From an uncultured Eubacteriales bacterium (GTDB taxonomy: Bacteria > Bacillota > Clostridia > Oscillospirales > CAG-272), in NCBI GenBank assembly GCA_902462015.1, contig CABPZV010000106.1, positions 1 through 7,071 of the forward strand: a stretch of DNA of 7,071 nucleotides. The letters are read 5' to 3'. The notes below the pieces were generated by a model. That model was given only the letters and a program-made list of their open reading frames with translations, ran no database searches and was not told the origin of the DNA. Position numbers and translations under genes: made by a program. Below, piece by piece: positions 4,857 through 7,071 of the stretch; position 1 is the stretch's first letter; each line of letters opens with the position of its first letter.

Positions 4857-6710
4857 ATGAAAACAGCTTATGAAATACTTAAAGAATCAGGAAAGCTTAC
4901 ACGGGAGGTTATTGCCGCTGAAGTGAGTTCTTCGGTTATCGATCTTTCACGCGAGACGGATGAGAGCGCTGAAATTCTGCCGCTGACCTTCGATGATCTT
5001 AAGGGCAGAAAGGTATTTTGGCATACAGCTTCGCATATTCTTGCGGCGGCGGTCAAGCGTATTTATCCGGATGCAAAGCTGACGATCGGACCGTCGATAG
5101 ACAATGGCTTTTATTATGATATAGATTCAGATATTCCATTTACTCCGGAGATACTGTCGGTTATTGAAAAGGAAATGAAGAAGATCGTCCGCGAAAACAG
5201 CCGTATGGAGAGATTTGTACTTCCGAGGAATGAGGCGATTGCCCTCATGGAGGAAAAAAATGAGCCTTATAAGGTAATGCTTATCGGACGAGTTCCGGAG
5301 GGAGAGGATATTTCCTTCTACCGCATGGGCGAATTTATAGATCTCTGCGCAGGTCCGCATCTTTTTTCCACCGGATCAGTAAAGGCTTTCAAGCTGATTC
5401 AGTGTACAGGAGCGTATTGGGAGGGCGACAGCAAAAACAAAATGCTTCAGCGTATTTACGGAGTGGCATTTCCGAAGAAGGAGGAGCTCGACGCCTATCT
5501 TGAGAGAATGGAGGAGGCGAAAAAGCGTGACCACCGCAAGCTGGGAAGGGAACTCGATTTATTTGACATCTACGAAGAGGGACCCGGTTTTCCGTTTTTC
5601 CTGCCCAAGGGAATGGTTCTGCGTAATATACTTGAAGATTTCTGGCGTGAGGAGCACCGTAAAAACGGATATCAGGAGATTAAAACCCCTGTCATTTTGA
5701 ATCAGGACTTATGGCACCGGTCCGGTCATTGGGATCATTATAAGGATAATATGTATACTACTGTTATTGACGGCAATGACTATGCAATCAAACCGATGAA
5801 CTGTCCCGGAGGAATGCTGGTGTACAAACGCCGTATTCATTCGTACCGTGATCTTCCCCAGCGTATGGCGGAGCTTGGACTGGTTCATCGTCACGAGCTG
5901 TCCGGAGCTCTTCACGGTCTTATGCGTGTACGCTGCTTTACTCAGGATGACGCCCATATTTTCATGACTCCTGCCCAGATAGAGAGTGAGATTCTCGGCG
6001 TAATGCGCATGATAGACAGCTTCTACAGCGTTTTCGGTTTTAAATATTCGCTTGAACTTTCAACACGGCCTGAGGATTCTATGGGAACGGATGAGCAGTG
6101 GGAAACGGCGACAGCGGCGCTTCGCCGCGCGCTTGATGACAACCGAAAGCCGTATACGGTAAACGAGGGCGACGGAGCGTTTTACGGTCCGAAAATTGAC
6201 TTTCATCTTGAAGATTCCATCGGAAGAACATGGCAGTGCGGCACAATTCAGCTGGATTTCCAGATGCCGGAACGGTTTGATTTGTCTTATGTAGGGCAGG
6301 ACAATGAACGTCACAGACCGGTAATGATTCATCGGGTTATTTTCGGAAGCATAGAACGCTTTATAGCAATTCTGACGGAGCATTATGCCGGAGCATTTCC
6401 GCTCTGGCTGAATCCTGTTCAGATGAAGCTGCTATCAATCAATGAGCGCAATATTGAGTGGTGCAATGAAATCGAGGAGCGGCTGACAGCCGAGGGTTTC
6501 CGCGTTGAAAGTGATCACAGAAGTGAGAAGCTTGGTTTTAAGCTGCGTGAAGCTCAGCTTCAGAAGGTGCCGTATATGATTGTCATAGGCGACAACGAAG
6601 TCGGTGAAAGAAAGATAACAGTTCGTTCCCGCAAAGAAGGCGATATAGGAAGCATGACGCTCGATGAGTTCATAGAGCGCTGCAAAGAGGAAATCAGACT
6701 TAAAAAGTAA
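4857..6710 (+). CDS. thrS: Threonyl-tRNA synthetase
   Basis: This cytoplasmic class II synthetase (617 residues) charges tRNA-Thr. The ATG at 4857 follows GGAGAAAGGA (4836-4845) by 11 nt, and an in-frame stop at 4830 excludes earlier starts. Domain order: partial TGS (1-45), editing domain (about 46-220) with HTASH (56-60) and CAGPH (164-168) giving the four His/Cys of the Ser-tRNA-Thr editing site, class II catalytic core (about 240-515), and anticodon-binding domain (about 517-617). Catalytic zinc ligands are Cys316 in MNCPGG, His367 in FTQDDAHIF and His492 in IHRVIFGSIERF. Motif 2 arginines lie in LMRVRC (355-360). MNCPGG replaces the more usual MNCPGH. The TGS domain lacks about the first 15-20 residues (strands 1-2) of typical ThrRS proteins of about 640 residues. 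Expression is controlled by the upstream threonine T-box. Function and activity are expected to be normal. Confidence 0.98.
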   Translation: MKTAYEILKESGKLTREVIAAEVSSSVIDLSRETDESAEILPLTFDDLKGRKVFWHTASHILAAAVKRIYPDAKLTIGPSIDNGFYYDIDSDIPFTPEILSVIEKEMKKIVRENSRMERFVLPRNEAIALMEEKNEPYKVMLIGRVPEGEDISFYRMGEFIDLCAGPHLFSTGSVKAFKLIQCTGAYWEGDSKNKMLQRIYGVAFPKKEELDAYLERMEEAKKRDHRKLGRELDLFDIYEEGPGFPFFLPKGMVLRNILEDFWREEHRKNGYQEIKTPVILNQDLWHRSGHWDHYKDNMYTTVIDGNDYAIKPMNCPGGMLVYKRRIHSYRDLPQRMAELGLVHRHELSGALHGLMRVRCFTQDDAHIFMTPAQIESEILGVMRMIDSFYSVFGFKYSLELSTRPEDSMGTDEQWETATAALRRALDDNRKPYTVNEGDGAFYGPKIDFHLEDSIGRTWQCGTIQLDFQMPERFDLSYVGQDNERHRPVMIHRVIFGSIERFIAILTEHYAGAFPLWLNPVQMKLLSINERNIEWCNEIEERLTAEGFRVESDHRSEKLGFKLREAQLQKVPYMIVIGDNEVGERKITVRSRKEGDIGSMTLDEFIERCKEEIRLKK

Positions 6711-6728
6711 TAGCAGAACGGCTAAGCT

Positions 6729-6764
6729 AAAATGGCGGCGCAGCATAAGCTGCGTCGCCATTTT
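6729..6764. terminator. Intrinsic terminator after thrS
   Basis: AAAATGGCGGCGCAGC (6729-6744) pairs with GCTGCGTCGCCATTTT (6749-6764) over 16 bp with one G-U pair and an ATAA loop. It starts 18 bp after the thrS stop. The A and T tracts at either base make it usable in both directions, though the U-run is short (four). Confidence 0.85.
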
Positions 6765-6805
6765 GATGTCCACCTCGCGGTTTGAATAATTATATTTTTT
6801 ATTGT

Positions 6806-6958
6806 TATAACCTAACGCAGATGTCCCCCGCCTTCTAAGGCGGCGGGTTCCACTTCAGGGTTTCAGTGGGAGTTATAATCTCCTACTGAAACCCTGAGGA
6901 GCTAACGCTCTCTGCGTAGGTTGCAATCGTTCGCAAGCGCAGGAGCGTTGCTCCGATT
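6806..6958 (+). repeat. Diverged relative of the structured repeat, copy 4
   Basis: This element shares the left end TATAAC and ATGTCCC, the GGCGGCGGGTT block and the TTCAGTGGGAG...AATCTCC core with copies 1 and 2, in the same orientation, but differs elsewhere. Its folds are CCGCC/GGCGG (6828-6843), a long hairpin CTTCAGGGTTTCAGT (6853-6867) with ACTGAAACCCTGAGG (6885-6899) and inner GGAG/CTCC, then GAGC/GCTC (6899-6910) and GGAGC/GCTCC (6942-6954). CCTAACGCAGA (6811-6821) and TCTGCGTAGG (6911-6920) close the whole unit. It lacks the GACGGGG...TTATTGAA right end. The right boundary is uncertain. No ORF is present. Confidence 0.7.
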
Positions 6959-6983
6959 TAAACGCCATCGCTGAATTTTCTGC

Positions 6984-7071
6984 TTAGCTTATTTTTACAA
7001 GTGTTCTGCAGCCTTCGTCAAGTGCTTCGGAGAATATTCCGACCATTTCTTTTGTTGTACTTCTGTCGAGA
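6984..7071 (-). CDS. C-terminal end of an unidentified protein, partial
   Basis: The minus strand is open from the right edge to TAA at 6984-6986, giving a 28-residue tail, LDRSTTKEMVGIFSEALD then EGCRTLVKIS. It has a plausible amphipathic helix and codon choice like the other genes here, and would be convergent with thrS, separated from it by a terminator and repeat copy 4. Other frames are also open over this short distance, so the call is weak, and the protein cannot be named from this fragment. Confidence 0.38.
   Translation of the reverse strand, partial: LDRSTTKEMVGIFSEALDEGCRTLVKIS

Noticed and set aside
4846..4860. Tiny ORF (ATG ATA TAT TTA TGA) overlapping the thrS start by ATGA
   Set aside because: The ribosome binding site is immediately adjacent to it, leaving no workable spacing, and four codons carry no evidence of function.

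Overview
The window looks like a chromosomal segment of a Gram-positive anaerobe of the class Clostridia, probably an Oscillospiraceae/Ruminococcaceae-type gut or rumen lineage. The evidence is a PP2C phosphatase followed by a PASTA-domain Ser/Thr kinase, a thrS gene controlled by a T-box leader, intrinsic terminators with U-runs, AGGA-type ribosome binding sites, moderate GC content and frequent AGA/GGA/ATA codons. The lineage is inferred; no marker gene fixes it.

Layout, left to right. The 3' part of a PP2C-type phosphatase gene enters from the left edge (frame open from base 3, stop at 864-866). A 166-bp hairpin-rich repeat (copy 1) begins at its stop codon and fills most of the gap to pknB, best started at a GTG at 1100. 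pknB encodes a membrane kinase with three PASTA domains and is closed by a bidirectional terminator at 2877-2918. A convergent minus-strand gene of unknown function (2991-4022, DUF6179-like from memory) follows. Then comes a gene-free stretch (4023-4203) with an 11-bp perfect inverted repeat, and repeat copy 2 (4204-4369). A near-consensus sigma-A promoter (4440-4468) drives a long leader containing a threonine-type T-box (specifier ACC, antiterminator and terminator all visible). A 23-bp fragment of the same repeat (copy 3) lies between the T-box terminator and the thrS ribosome binding site. thrS (4857-6710) ends at a strong hairpin terminator, followed by a diverged relative of the repeat (copy 4, about 6806-6958). 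A probable C-terminal scrap of a minus-strand gene lies at the right edge.

How the parts work together. The phosphatase and kinase form the usual reversible Ser/Thr phosphorylation pair that links cell-wall (muropeptide) sensing to growth and division. thrS is a separate unit whose transcription is raised when uncharged tRNA-Thr accumulates.

The most unusual content is the interspersed repeat. Three members (1, 2 and 3) share a nearly identical right end. Copies 1 and 2 have exactly equal length and show paired substitutions that keep a stem intact, and copy 4 keeps the same core fold with a rewritten outer stem. This points to a selected structured RNA or a folded single-stranded DNA element, possibly a non-autonomous mobile element. 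I cannot assign it to a named family.
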